Below, piece after piece: positions 7,086 to 14,376 of a stretch of DNA of 20,488 nt. The notes beneath the pieces were generated by a model that worked only from the letters and a program-made list of their open reading frames with translations, made no database searches and was not told where the DNA came from. Position 1 is the stretch's first letter. Every line of letters starts with the position of its first letter. The position numbers and the translations under genes are program-made. Source of the stretch: a virus; IMG/VR virus record IMGVR_UViG_3300045051_000111, positions 1-20,488 of that record; one strand, given 5' to 3'.

Positions 7086-9410
7086 TTACTTAACAATCGG
7101 CACCACTGTGCACCGGCAATTCGGATGCAAGGGCGGAAAGTCTACTGATTCGTAGTTAAGGTTTAGTGTGCCACCGTCGAGGCCCCGAAAGGTGTCACCC
7201 TTGTCGAAAAAGCTCCCTCCGAGTGACACCTCTCTGCCATCCATGGGCTCACACCACTGGCAGGTATGCTCATCCTCAGTCGTCAACCACTGCAACTTAT
7301 CGACCACGCCAGACTGGTCGTAAGCCTCCGTAGCAGCGAAGTTAGACGCCCGCACAACCTCGGACCGCGCAATACGCTCAGCCCGATACTTCTCAAAGTT
7401 ATCAAACAAACCCCGTACACGCTTGGTAAGGTCAGGAATACCCTCGCCCGCAGCCACGCCCTCCTTGAGCGTGTCCTTGAGCAAGCGGTTCGTTTCCTCG
7501 GTAACCTCAAAGCTGAACTTGAACGTGCGGTCACCCAGGTAGTCCTGCACCGTCTTGGTAGCCAAACTGAACCTGTGACCAGCACCAATAAGCTGCGAAG
7601 CGCGATGCCCCTGATCGTCAATGATTTTGTGCAACTGTGGCTGGTAGGCCTGCACCATAACGCGCGTCTCATCCTCCTCGTCAAGCTGGTACTCGTTGAT
7701 GTCGATGATGGCCTTCATGGGAAACTTGCGAACAATCTTTTCCATTTGGTTCTGAAACATAGTGCGTGTAGTAACCAACATCACCTTCTCGTGCTCATCC
7801 ATCGCCCGCACGAATAGCTTGCCAAACTGCTGGTGAACGGCCCGCGAGGTAGCCTCGGCCTGCTTTGACTTCTGCCTGCGAGCGGTAACTATGCTGCGCA
7901 CCATGTTGGCAGCCACTTGATCAATCTTGCCCTCAATGTGCTTGATGTCCTTCTCAACCGTAGCCTGCGCCGCAGCCCGGGCCTTCTGCGCCTCGACACG
8001 CTGCTTCGCCCGCGCGTAGCCCCCGCCTGAGCGAGCCATAATGCCACGGCGCTCAGTGAGTGTCCTAGATCCCGACCGGCGCACCTTAAACGATCCAATC
8101 CCTTTGGTTGGGTAACCGTTTGCAGGTGCGGCCGGTTGAGAGCCAAGCATATCAAGCGGCACCAAAACATTCGGCAGATAGATAACATCGCCCTGCTCGC
8201 CGATGTCCTCGAGGTTCTGTGCCGCGCGAACCTCGTTGATAGTCATCCAGCCCTTGCCCAACGCCGAGTCGTACCGCTTAACCTCAGCATCCACATCCTG
8301 CGGTACAGGATCCTCGTAAGCCAAAAACATGCGCTCCGTACCCTTAAACATGGGCAGGTAGAACTCATTAAGCTGCGCCACAATCCGGTCCAGCTTCGGG
8401 CGCACGGTGTACTTAGAAAACACATACTCGCCAATCTTAGCGTTCGCCAGGTTCACATCCTCAGCCATACCGAGCACCGCCTTAGGCACGCGGAATATGG
8501 CCATGATTTTCTTGGCGTCGTACTCCTGCTGTTGCAAAAAGTCCATGTCCTTCTGCGAGAGGGTCATGGGTGCGAACTTCAAACCTGATTCAAGTACCAA
8601 AGTCTTGTGAGCCTTATCAACGCCCTGGTATAACTTCTTAACCGAAGCCGATAGCGTAGCCTTCTGCGCTGCCGATAGTTTCTGATCGCTGGACAGCACC
8701 GTATCGGGCCGCGCCGAATTAAAGAAAAACCGCTTGTTGAACTCCTCGGAGTACTCGTCGATATCAACCGTGCGAGCGGCCGCCTGCAGCGTACCCTTGC
8801 CCCTGAACGCATTGACCGGGTCGGGATACTTCAGGAATACAAGCTCAGACGGCTTGATATCCATGTCAGTGCCAAGATCCATTTTGTACACGTACTTCTC
8901 AATGGGTGTAGGTGAACTCTTGTCCTTGGATTGCACGATAGCCAGCGCATCGGGCCTGAGCAACAGAATGCTCTTAGGCTCACCCTCGCCTGACTCGCCG
9001 CGATCAATGAACCACGGCGCCTCACCGGTAAGGTCAAGGTACTGCTGCGTCAACCACGTGTGATCGTAGCGAGTAGTAAACGCATTAACACGATCGAGCA
9101 GTTCAGTAGCAGCATGGTTCTCAACCTCTGTAATGTTGCCTTGCTTGTCGATCTCATACAGCCCGATATCCACCTTAGCCACGCTGTCAGCAATAGCCGA
9201 TACGCAGGCGTACACCCACCCGATAGCGGCCTTAAGCTGGTCGGCCGCCCCGCGCTTCGGGGGTATGTCGCCAAAAAAAACGCCATCAGTTCTGAATCCC
9301 TGAGGCTCATCCATCTCAATGCTCGAGCCGGTAAGCCCGCGCTCGATTGAACTTCGCAGGTTGCCAAGGTTGGCCTCCTGCCCCTTCACGATCTCGGCGA
9401 TGATATCCAT
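7086..9410 (-). CDS. Portal protein fused to a MuF-like head morphogenesis domain
   Basis: Using the ATG at 9410 this is a 774-residue protein. The N-terminal half is a phage portal: AAIGWVYACVSAIADSVAKV, WLTQQYLDLTGEAPW, then GLKFAPMTLSQKDMDFLQQQEYDAKKI and FRVPKAVLGMAEDVNLANA. A basic Ala/Arg linker follows. The C-terminal part is MuF-like (SPP1 gp7 / Mu F): ERIARSEVVRASNFAATEAYDQSG, then Cys717 and Cys720 in CQWC, and HPNCRC near the end (Cys765, Cys767). Portal forms the DNA channel; MuF-type proteins act in head assembly or ejection. The same frame opens 21 codons earlier at 9473, but that stretch encodes an intrinsic terminator and hairpin, so the 9410 start is preferred although its ribosome binding site is weak. 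A natural fusion rather than two genes; no internal stop was seen. Confidence 0.92.
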   Translation of the reverse strand: MDIIAEIVKGQEANLGNLRSSIERGLTGSSIEMDEPQGFRTDGVFFGDIPPKRGAADQLKAAIGWVYACVSAIADSVAKVDIGLYEIDKQGNITEVENHAATELLDRVNAFTTRYDHTWLTQQYLDLTGEAPWFIDRGESGEGEPKSILLLRPDALAIVQSKDKSSPTPIEKYVYKMDLGTDMDIKPSELVFLKYPDPVNAFRGKGTLQAAARTVDIDEYSEEFNKRFFFNSARPDTVLSSDQKLSAAQKATLSASVKKLYQGVDKAHKTLVLESGLKFAPMTLSQKDMDFLQQQEYDAKKIMAIFRVPKAVLGMAEDVNLANAKIGEYVFSKYTVRPKLDRIVAQLNEFYLPMFKGTERMFLAYEDPVPQDVDAEVKRYDSALGKGWMTINEVRAAQNLEDIGEQGDVIYLPNVLVPLDMLGSQPAAPANGYPTKGIGSFKVRRSGSRTLTERRGIMARSGGGYARAKQRVEAQKARAAAQATVEKDIKHIEGKIDQVAANMVRSIVTARRQKSKQAEATSRAVHQQFGKLFVRAMDEHEKVMLVTTRTMFQNQMEKIVRKFPMKAIIDINEYQLDEEDETRVMVQAYQPQLHKIIDDQGHRASQLIGAGHRFSLATKTVQDYLGDRTFKFSFEVTEETNRLLKDTLKEGVAAGEGIPDLTKRVRGLFDNFEKYRAERIARSEVVRASNFAATEAYDQSGVVDKLQWLTTEDEHTCQWCEPMDGREVSLGGSFFDKGDTFRGLDGGTLNLNYESVDFPPLHPNCRCTVVPIVK

Positions 9411-9424
9411 GAGCGTGTTGTGGT

Positions 9425-9459
9425 AAAAAAAGAGCCCCCCACCGAAAGGTAGGCGGCTC
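9425..9459 (-). terminator. Intrinsic terminator before the portal gene
   Basis: On the minus strand a hairpin of 11 base pairs with one G-G mismatch (outer stem GAGCC/GGCTC, inner stem closed by a TTTC loop) is followed at once by seven T residues (9431-9425). This is a textbook Rho-independent terminator oriented to stop the operon between the zinc-ribbon gene and the portal gene. No promoter fits in the 14 bases before the portal ATG, so head genes must depend on read-through, antitermination or transcript processing. Confidence 0.85.
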
Positions 9460-9475
9460 ACGTAGTCCCCCATGC

Positions 9476-9494
9476 GCAGGGTGTACGGCCCTGC
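9476..9494 (-). other. Hairpin just upstream of the terminator
   Basis: A 6-bp stem, GCAGGG with CCCTGC, has a 7-base loop and lies 10 bases after the zinc-ribbon stop and 16 bases before the terminator stem. No T-run follows. Two stacked hairpins could form an attenuator or an antitermination element; that is inference. Confidence 0.5.
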
Positions 9495-9503
9495 AAAAAA
9501 GCC

Positions 9504-9731
9504 CTAGATTGATAAGACCACCATATCACAGTTTTCATCATCTGTCAACTCAGGTTTTTCCACAGCTTTGATAACTTTGGTAATCACACGGTCGGGGGTG
9601 CCAATCATCTGCACGATAGAGCCACAATGAAAGCAGCGAATGGTAAGCGAGCTCTCAGACCTGAGGTAAACATCCTTGGCAATAGGGCGCCCGCAACCCT
9701 TAGCCGGACATGTAGCCACCACCTTCCTCAT
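9504..9731 (-). CDS. Small zinc-ribbon protein
   Basis: This 75-residue protein carries two metal-binding knuckles: Cys8 and Cys13 in CPAKGCGRPI, and Cys33 and Cys36 in IRCFHCGSI. The spacing suits one Zn(II) ion in a zinc ribbon. The C-terminal half is acidic with a short amphipathic region. Small zinc fingers of this kind occur near phage terminase and head genes; Mu Com is one that binds mRNA, but homology to Com is not shown here. The ATG overlaps the terL stop (ATGA, 9728-9731). The gene is followed by the hairpin and terminator pair, so an RNA-binding or regulatory role is possible but unproven. Confidence 0.82.
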   Translation of the reverse strand: MRKVVATCPAKGCGRPIAKDVYLRSESSLTIRCFHCGSIVQMIGTPDRVITKVIKAVEKPELTDDENCDMVVLSI

Positions 9732-11116
9732 AGGTCATCGTCAGAACTAGAGATAACCGTAAGCTCGGGCGTAGGCTGCAACCGGCCAGTGCTCCAGGCG
9801 ATAGCCACGGCATCAGCACGGTCAGGTGATTTTAGCCCGCGCTTTTTCATGTCATCCTTTGACTCGATCTTGATCTTGCCCTTGCGTGTGTAGCTGTACT
9901 TGATACTCGACAGCTGGTTGATCAGGTCCTTGTCGTCAGGCAACGACAACTTCTTGTCGCGGATATCACAGCGCAGATTCCAGTAAATCTCAGCCTTAAG
10001 GTTCTCGAACTTTTCCTCCTCGATGGCAGACGCCCCGAAGTTGAACGCCTCAAAGTCCAAACCAGCATCGCGACAGCCATCAGTAACGCCCCCGCCCACG
10101 CCAGTATCGTCACCACCCATGAACTCGTAGTTGTCCTGCGTGTGCAGTACCCTAATGCGCCCGATAGTCCAGTTGGTATCCTTTTTGTTCACCGCCTCAA
10201 GCGGTTGCAGCGTGGGGCCATAGAATCGCGCCAGGACAGTCAGATCACCGCCAAAGCGTGCAACGTCAGCCCCCAGGCGCTTAGGCCCCTCAGTGCCCAA
10301 ATCCAACCCAATACAGCCCTCCACCCATGACAATGGAATAAGCGTATCCTCACCCTCGTCAGGGAACTCACCCATGACCTTAGCCTTCCACAGTGGGCTA
10401 TCCTCGCCCCAATCTCTGCGCCGCTCATCAATCCAATCGGTAGTAACAGCACCGGGTATGACAACCCTGTTCTCTTTGACATTCGGGTGATCAAAGCTCG
10501 AGATGTGCACCTTAGTCCACAACGGTGACTTGCAAGCCTCGTAGAAGTCGCCAGTAGGTGAGGTGGGGTTGCCAATAGCCAGCAGTTTGTTGTTGTCGCC
10601 AGTGATAAGCGTCTCAACCGAGATCCATACCTCATGCTCAACACCTGGCGCCTCATCGAGCAGCACCAGCATGTTGGGCGAGTGGTAGCCCTGAAACTTA
10701 GGCGTACCGTACTCACGCTCGGCCGCCTTGCCGCGCGTACTGAAACCGATAGCAAACCAATCCTCCTTGATCTTAAGCTGCGTCAGCAGCATGGTGCCAC
10801 CAAGCGGTACCCGGGCAGCACCCCACGCCTTGCGCATTTCAGACCACAGCAGGTTCTCAACCTGAGGCCAGGTAGGTGCAGTAGTAATAACCTTGCTAGG
10901 CACATGGCAATACAAAAACCACAGCGCCACACGCGCCGCCAGCCATGTCTTACCAACGCCGTGCCCCGATGGTACGACAACCCGCCGATTCTTTAAGAGT
11001 GCGTTGAGTACCTCCTCGAGCTTATCCCAAAGGTATACATCAGGCCACGCATCCTTAAAGAACTCAATCGGGTTCTGTTGGTACTGTTGTAGATTGTCCT
11101 CGTTGAGCTCTGGCAT
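9728..11116 (-). CDS. terL: Terminase large subunit
   Basis: With the ATG at 11116 this is a 462-residue packaging motor. ATPase part: Walker A SGHGVGKT (about 50-57), an ITTAPTWPQVENLLW segment, and Walker B LVLLDEAPG (about 151-158). Nuclease part (RNase H fold): Asp284 in GADVARFGGD, the Asp pair in GGDDTGVGGG (about 334-343), and the Asp residues in SPDRADAVAIAW (about 431-442). It cuts concatemeric DNA and translocates it through the portal. The frame extends 32 codons further upstream, but that stretch is basic, unlike the family N-terminus, and overlaps terS deeply; MPELNEDNLQQY is the better start, with a 53-base overlap that suggests coupling. No strong ribosome binding site is visible before it. 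Confidence 0.95.
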   Translation of the reverse strand: MPELNEDNLQQYQQNPIEFFKDAWPDVYLWDKLEEVLNALLKNRRVVVPSGHGVGKTWLAARVALWFLYCHVPSKVITTAPTWPQVENLLWSEMRKAWGAARVPLGGTMLLTQLKIKEDWFAIGFSTRGKAAEREYGTPKFQGYHSPNMLVLLDEAPGVEHEVWISVETLITGDNNKLLAIGNPTSPTGDFYEACKSPLWTKVHISSFDHPNVKENRVVIPGAVTTDWIDERRRDWGEDSPLWKAKVMGEFPDEGEDTLIPLSWVEGCIGLDLGTEGPKRLGADVARFGGDLTVLARFYGPTLQPLEAVNKKDTNWTIGRIRVLHTQDNYEFMGGDDTGVGGGVTDGCRDAGLDFEAFNFGASAIEEEKFENLKAEIYWNLRCDIRDKKLSLPDDKDLINQLSSIKYSYTRKGKIKIESKDDMKKRGLKSPDRADAVAIAWSTGRLQPTPELTVISSSDDDL

Positions 11117-11549
11117 CAAGTTTAGCTTGCATGGCTTCGGCCCACTCTGCAAAGGTGCCATGCACAACACCAATACTGCCCGACAAGTTAACCTTCTGCG
11201 GCGCCGGACCAAGCGTGCGGTCGAATATCATTTTGCGGGCAATAACCCCCACCATACTGTTCTGTTTCTTGGCATCCAGCACGTTAGCCACCACAATATC
11301 CTCGAGGTTGCCCCACTCGGTATCCATCACCTGCTCGAGGATGCCTTTTTTCTTATCCTCAACGTAAGCCCGCCAGTATGTGTACAGCACGCCATCCCGA
11401 GCAAACAGGTGTTTAATCCAATCCTCACTATACCCAGTGCGAGCAGCAATTTGCCCATAGGTTAGCCCCACCATGCGGTAGCCTATCATCTCGTAGTAAA
11501 CCGGGGGCAGGTGGGTGGTAGTGTTGTTTGGTGTCGTAACTTCGTTCAT
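11064..11549 (-). CDS. terS: Terminase small subunit
   Basis: This 161-residue protein has an N-terminal helix-turn-helix (about residues 29-50, GLTYGQIAARTGYSEDWIKHLFA) as in phage TerS DNA-recognition domains. A long helical middle with EDKKKGILEQ and EWGNLEDIVVANVLDAKK would serve oligomerisation. The C-terminal segment (WAEAMQAKLDARA) may touch TerL. It selects the packaging site and stimulates the motor. The start at 11549 is fixed by GGAGG 7 bases upstream; a GTG seven codons earlier would cover that site. It overlaps the upstream methyltransferase by ATGA and overlaps terL by 53 bases. Identity rests on HTH, size and position; sequence similarity between TerS families is low. Confidence 0.88.
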   Translation of the reverse strand: MNEVTTPNNTTTHLPPVYYEMIGYRMVGLTYGQIAARTGYSEDWIKHLFARDGVLYTYWRAYVEDKKKGILEQVMDTEWGNLEDIVVANVLDAKKQNSMVGVIARKMIFDRTLGPAPQKVNLSGSIGVVHGTFAEWAEAMQAKLDARAQRGQSTTVPTEPD

Positions 11550-12094
11550 AGCTTTACCTCCACGGTGCACAGCGTATCGTTTTTACTTCCACCGTGTGCA
11601 ATATCCAAAATCTCGATGATTTTGAACCCCCGCCGCTTGCCAAATCCGTTGGTGTTCCAACCAAAGCTGATGGCATATCCGCCTGGCACTATCTTATCGC
11701 AGAATGCGCTCTTGGCCTTTTCATAAAATGCCATGCTGGTCTGTAGCTGGGTGGCCTTTTGCCCCACGCTTTTGTAGTGCTCACTGATCTGCCGAAAACT
11801 ATACGGCGGATCAAATAAGATACCGACGTAGCCATTACCAATTACCTTAGCAAACTCAAGTACCTCAAGGTGGTACTGCGCGGGCATGGCAGGGTTGTGA
11901 TCGTTGGTTATACCGGCCGGTGAGGTTTTACCAGCAAAGGGATCAATCCACCTTGCGCCATTACCTACGTACCGCGATAGTAGTTCCTTAATCGGCCCAA
12001 TCTCAAAAGTCCAAGCATTAGGCATGGCCCACACCCTGGTGTATTTAATATCCAATATCTCCTCAGCCCCACGATAGATGGTTCCAGTTTTCAT
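11546..12094 (-). CDS. Orphan DNA methyltransferase, adenine-type
   Basis: This 182-residue enzyme has a SAM-binding motif near the N-terminus (WIDPFAGKTS, residues 49-58) and the catalytic DPPY (residues 95-98, followed by SFRQISEHYK). A (D/N)PPY motif indicates amino-methylation of adenine N6 or cytosine N4. It is short for a sequence-specific enzyme and lacks an obvious separate target-recognition domain. Similar small DPPY proteins are common in phages, where they can block host restriction or mark DNA. No restriction endonuclease is adjacent. Both ends overlap neighbours by ATGA: the ParB-methyltransferase upstream and terS downstream. Target sequence cannot be told. Confidence 0.87.
   Translation of the reverse strand: MKTGTIYRGAEEILDIKYTRVWAMPNAWTFEIGPIKELLSRYVGNGARWIDPFAGKTSPAGITNDHNPAMPAQYHLEVLEFAKVIGNGYVGILFDPPYSFRQISEHYKSVGQKATQLQTSMAFYEKAKSAFCDKIVPGGYAISFGWNTNGFGKRRGFKIIEILDIAHGGSKNDTLCTVEVKL
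11557..11561 (-). promoter_or_regulatory. Ribosome binding site fixing the terS start
   Basis: On the minus strand this reads GGAGG, 7 bases before the ATG at 11549. It sits inside the end of the upstream methyltransferase gene and decides against the GTG seven codons earlier. Confidence 0.72.
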
Positions 12095-13347
12095 ACCTTC
12101 TCAGCCTTAAGGCCGGTAAGCTGCTCCCACCGCGCCACAATAACGTCAACGTACCGAGGATCAAGCTCCATGGTGTAGCACGCCCGACCAGCCTGTTGTG
12201 CAGCGATAAGCGTAGAGCCGGAACCACCAAACGGATCAAGCACAATGCCCCCGGGCTTCGTAGAATTGAATATAGCCCGGGCGCAAAGGCCGACAGGCTT
12301 CTGTGTGGGGTGATCAGGTGACTTCGACGGCTTATCAAAAAACCATACATCCCCCTGCTTTCTGCCCCCATACCACTCGTGCTTGCTCCAACCGTAGAGC
12401 ATAGGCATAGCATCGTGCTCGTACTTGCCCCTGTCCCCGGCCTCAGCCGTTTCCGCGTCAGCCTGCGATAGCCCATGCATAATAGGCTCGTACTGGTGCT
12501 GGTAGTCGGAACGCGATAGCGTGAACGTGTTCTTGGCCCATATGATATACGTCTGCCAGTGTCCGCCCGCCTCAGTAAACGCCCGCCACAGGTTGTGCAA
12601 CTCGGAACTGCTCATGCAGACGTAGAACGCCCCCTTGGTGTAGTGCAGCATGTTCTTGCACACCTCCAGTAAAAAGCCGTAGAACTTCTCAGCCGACATC
12701 TTGTCGTTCAGTATCTTGCGCCGCTTCGACTGCGAACCATCAGCGTGCATGCCGCCGGAGTAGTCCACGTTGTACGGTGGATCCGTGAACACCATGTCAG
12801 CCATAGCACCACCCATCAACTTGTCGTAGTCCGCCCTGAGCGTGGCATCCCCGCAGAGCACGCGGTGCTCCCCTAGCTTGTATAGATCGCCGAGCTTGCT
12901 CTTGGCCTCCTTAGGCAGCTCGGGTGCCTCATCCTCGGTAATAGGCATCCGCAGGTCAAACTCTCTAGCCAGCAGCAGCTTATCAAAGCCCACCTCAACC
13001 AGCAGGTCCTTGTCAAAATTAACCAATAAGTCCCAATCCCACTCGCCAGTGTTTTGGTTGCTCCTGAGGTTATACTCCCGAAGCTCCGCCTCGGTGAGAG
13101 CGCGATTAGGTACACGAACGTCTATCTCCTCATCACCCCGGCCGAGTAGCTGCATCGTGCGCAGGCGCATATGTCCGGCCACGATCGTGTTGTCCGTGTT
13201 TATAGCAGGTACTTCCACCAAGTTGAACCGCTCCAAGCTGGTGCGCAGACGCTCCGCCTGCTCCTGCGTCATCTTGCGCGGGTTCTCTTTGTACGGCAAA
13301 AGCGCATCAACCTTCCTGCGCTCATTGTGCCAAACTAGATTATCCAT
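12091..13347 (-). CDS. ParB-like domain fused to a DNA methyltransferase
   Basis: From the ATG at 13347 this is 418 residues. Residues about 8-110 are ParB/sulfiredoxin-like (PYKENPRKM, then IVAGHMRLRTMQLLG, then an RALTEAELREYNLRSNQNTG segment). After a linker comes a beta-class amino-methyltransferase: LGEHRVLCGDAT, catalytic TDPPYNVDYSGG (DPPY 189-192), HPTQKP (346-351), and the SAM motif DPFGGSGST (371-379) at the C-terminal side. This ParB-plus-methylase arrangement is recurrent in phages and mobile elements, usually as an orphan enzyme. An AAAGGA lies 9 bases before the ATG; an upstream in-frame extension of 14 codons inside the epimerase gene is rejected. The start overlaps the epimerase stop by 8 bases. 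The target site is unknown. Confidence 0.93.
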   Translation of the reverse strand: MDNLVWHNERRKVDALLPYKENPRKMTQEQAERLRTSLERFNLVEVPAINTDNTIVAGHMRLRTMQLLGRGDEEIDVRVPNRALTEAELREYNLRSNQNTGEWDWDLLVNFDKDLLVEVGFDKLLLAREFDLRMPITEDEAPELPKEAKSKLGDLYKLGEHRVLCGDATLRADYDKLMGGAMADMVFTDPPYNVDYSGGMHADGSQSKRRKILNDKMSAEKFYGFLLEVCKNMLHYTKGAFYVCMSSSELHNLWRAFTEAGGHWQTYIIWAKNTFTLSRSDYQHQYEPIMHGLSQADAETAEAGDRGKYEHDAMPMLYGWSKHEWYGGRKQGDVWFFDKPSKSPDHPTQKPVGLCARAIFNSTKPGGIVLDPFGGSGSTLIAAQQAGRACYTMELDPRYVDVIVARWEQLTGLKAEKV

Positions 13348-14245
13348 TGGCTTTGATCCTTTCCGCCAAAACCAAGGCGGTAACACCATCCTTGAATTTG
13401 GTCTTAGGCTCCCACCCTAAATGCTCACGGATCTGCTCGAGCGAGGCCAGTGTATCAGTAGGCTCCTCCACCGCCGGTAGGTTCTCAACCTCCCCGCCGA
13501 TAAGCTGAGCCACCTCCCTGACGCTATGATTCTCACCCCCACCCACGTTAAAGCCAGCAAAACGGAACGGTAGATCAGCCTCAGCTGCGTACAGCAGCGC
13601 CCGGACAACGTCAGAAACGTGGGTATAGTCCCGGGTATGTAGCCCATCCCCGCGCATGGGTAGCTTCCTGCCCTCGCGCTTAGCGTCTAAAAAGGCCTGT
13701 ATAACCGTCGAGTACTGCCCTGAAGCCATCCGTGGCCCATAGACGTTGAAAAACCGCAGGGCGACGCAGGATAGGCCGTAACAGCGACTGTACTCGGCAC
13801 ATAGCTGCTCCCCTAGGGCCTTATCAAAGGCGTAGGGGCTGGTAGGCCTCGGGGCCATATCCTCCCTGAATGGCATGTCCTCCTTGCCATACCCGCCGTA
13901 AATAGACGAGCTTGAAGCCAGTATGAACCGCTTGGCCCCGCACTTGCGAGCAAACTCTAGCATAGTAGCCGTGCCCAAAACGTTGTTCTTGTGGTACTCG
14001 AGCGGATGCTCGAACGACGGCACCACCCGGGCCTTGGCCGCTAGGTGATACACTAGGTCAAACCGCTCGCCATGGTGCACGGCCGAGGTAACATCCTGCA
14101 AAATAAAGTCCGCCTCACCGTTGATGTTCTCGCGCTTGCCGCTCGACAAGTCGTCGTACACGGTAACCTTATGCCCGAGCAGCAGCAGGGCGTCAACTAG
14201 GTGCGAACCAATGAATCCGGCACCGCCGGTGACTAGTATGTTCAT
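13340..14245 (-). CDS. NAD-dependent sugar epimerase/dehydratase (extended SDR)
   Basis: This 301-residue protein is a Rossmann extended SDR of the GalE/UDP-glucuronate epimerase kind. The NAD motif is GGAGFIG (residues 7-13). An acidic pair follows beta-2 (YDDLSSGK), then HLAAKARV near residues 68-74. The catalytic triad is visible as Ser in ASSSSIYG (about 110-117) and Y138-x3-K142 in SPYAFDKALGE. The substrate side contains RFFNVYGPRM and RDYTHVSDVV, typical for nucleotide-sugar enzymes. It probably interconverts a UDP- or GDP-sugar in the cytoplasm; the exact substrate cannot be read. It closes the glycan cassette: the start overlaps the small peptide ORF by ATGA, and its end overlaps the ParB-methyltransferase. 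Confidence 0.93.
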   Translation of the reverse strand: MNILVTGGAGFIGSHLVDALLLLGHKVTVYDDLSSGKRENINGEADFILQDVTSAVHHGERFDLVYHLAAKARVVPSFEHPLEYHKNNVLGTATMLEFARKCGAKRFILASSSSIYGGYGKEDMPFREDMAPRPTSPYAFDKALGEQLCAEYSRCYGLSCVALRFFNVYGPRMASGQYSTVIQAFLDAKREGRKLPMRGDGLHTRDYTHVSDVVRALLYAAEADLPFRFAGFNVGGGENHSVREVAQLIGGEVENLPAVEEPTDTLASLEQIREHLGWEPKTKFKDGVTALVLAERIKANG

Positions 14246-14376
14246 ACGAAAAAGTGCTTAACCCAATCGATAACTTTACGCCACCAAGGTCGAAGTGCCA
14301 ACAACTTCTGCTGTCGCTTCCACTCCTTAAGATACCGTTGCCTTAATTTTGCGAAACTAACCCTGTCTTGTTGCAT
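14242..14376 (-). CDS. Small basic Trp-rich ORF, unknown
   Basis: A 44-residue frame (MQQDRVSFAKLRQRYLKEW, then a Lys/Arg/Gln stretch, RPWWRKVIDWVKHFFV) fills the only gap inside the sugar cassette. It overlaps the upstream glycosyltransferase by 20 bases and the downstream epimerase by ATGA, the same packing as its neighbours. It is strongly basic with four Trp residues, and its C-terminal half could be amphipathic and membrane-associating. No strong ribosome binding site is seen. The neat overlaps argue for a real gene, but short length leaves doubt; no function is assigned. Confidence 0.5.
   Translation of the reverse strand: MQQDRVSFAKLRQRYLKEWKRQQKLLALRPWWRKVIDWVKHFFV

Noticed and set aside
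9272-9279. Run of eight T on the minus strand in the portal gene, possible slippage site
   Set aside because: The portal frame continues correctly on both sides with recognisable sequence, so there is no sign that frameshifting is needed.
9411-9473. Upstream 21-codon extension of the portal gene
   Set aside because: These codons are the terminator hairpin and T-run themselves; the peptide LPFGGGLFFY is a translation of that structure.
11117-11212. Upstream 32-codon extension of terL
   Set aside because: Arg-rich lead unlike terminase N-termini and deep inside terS; the ATG at 11116 gives a normal protein.
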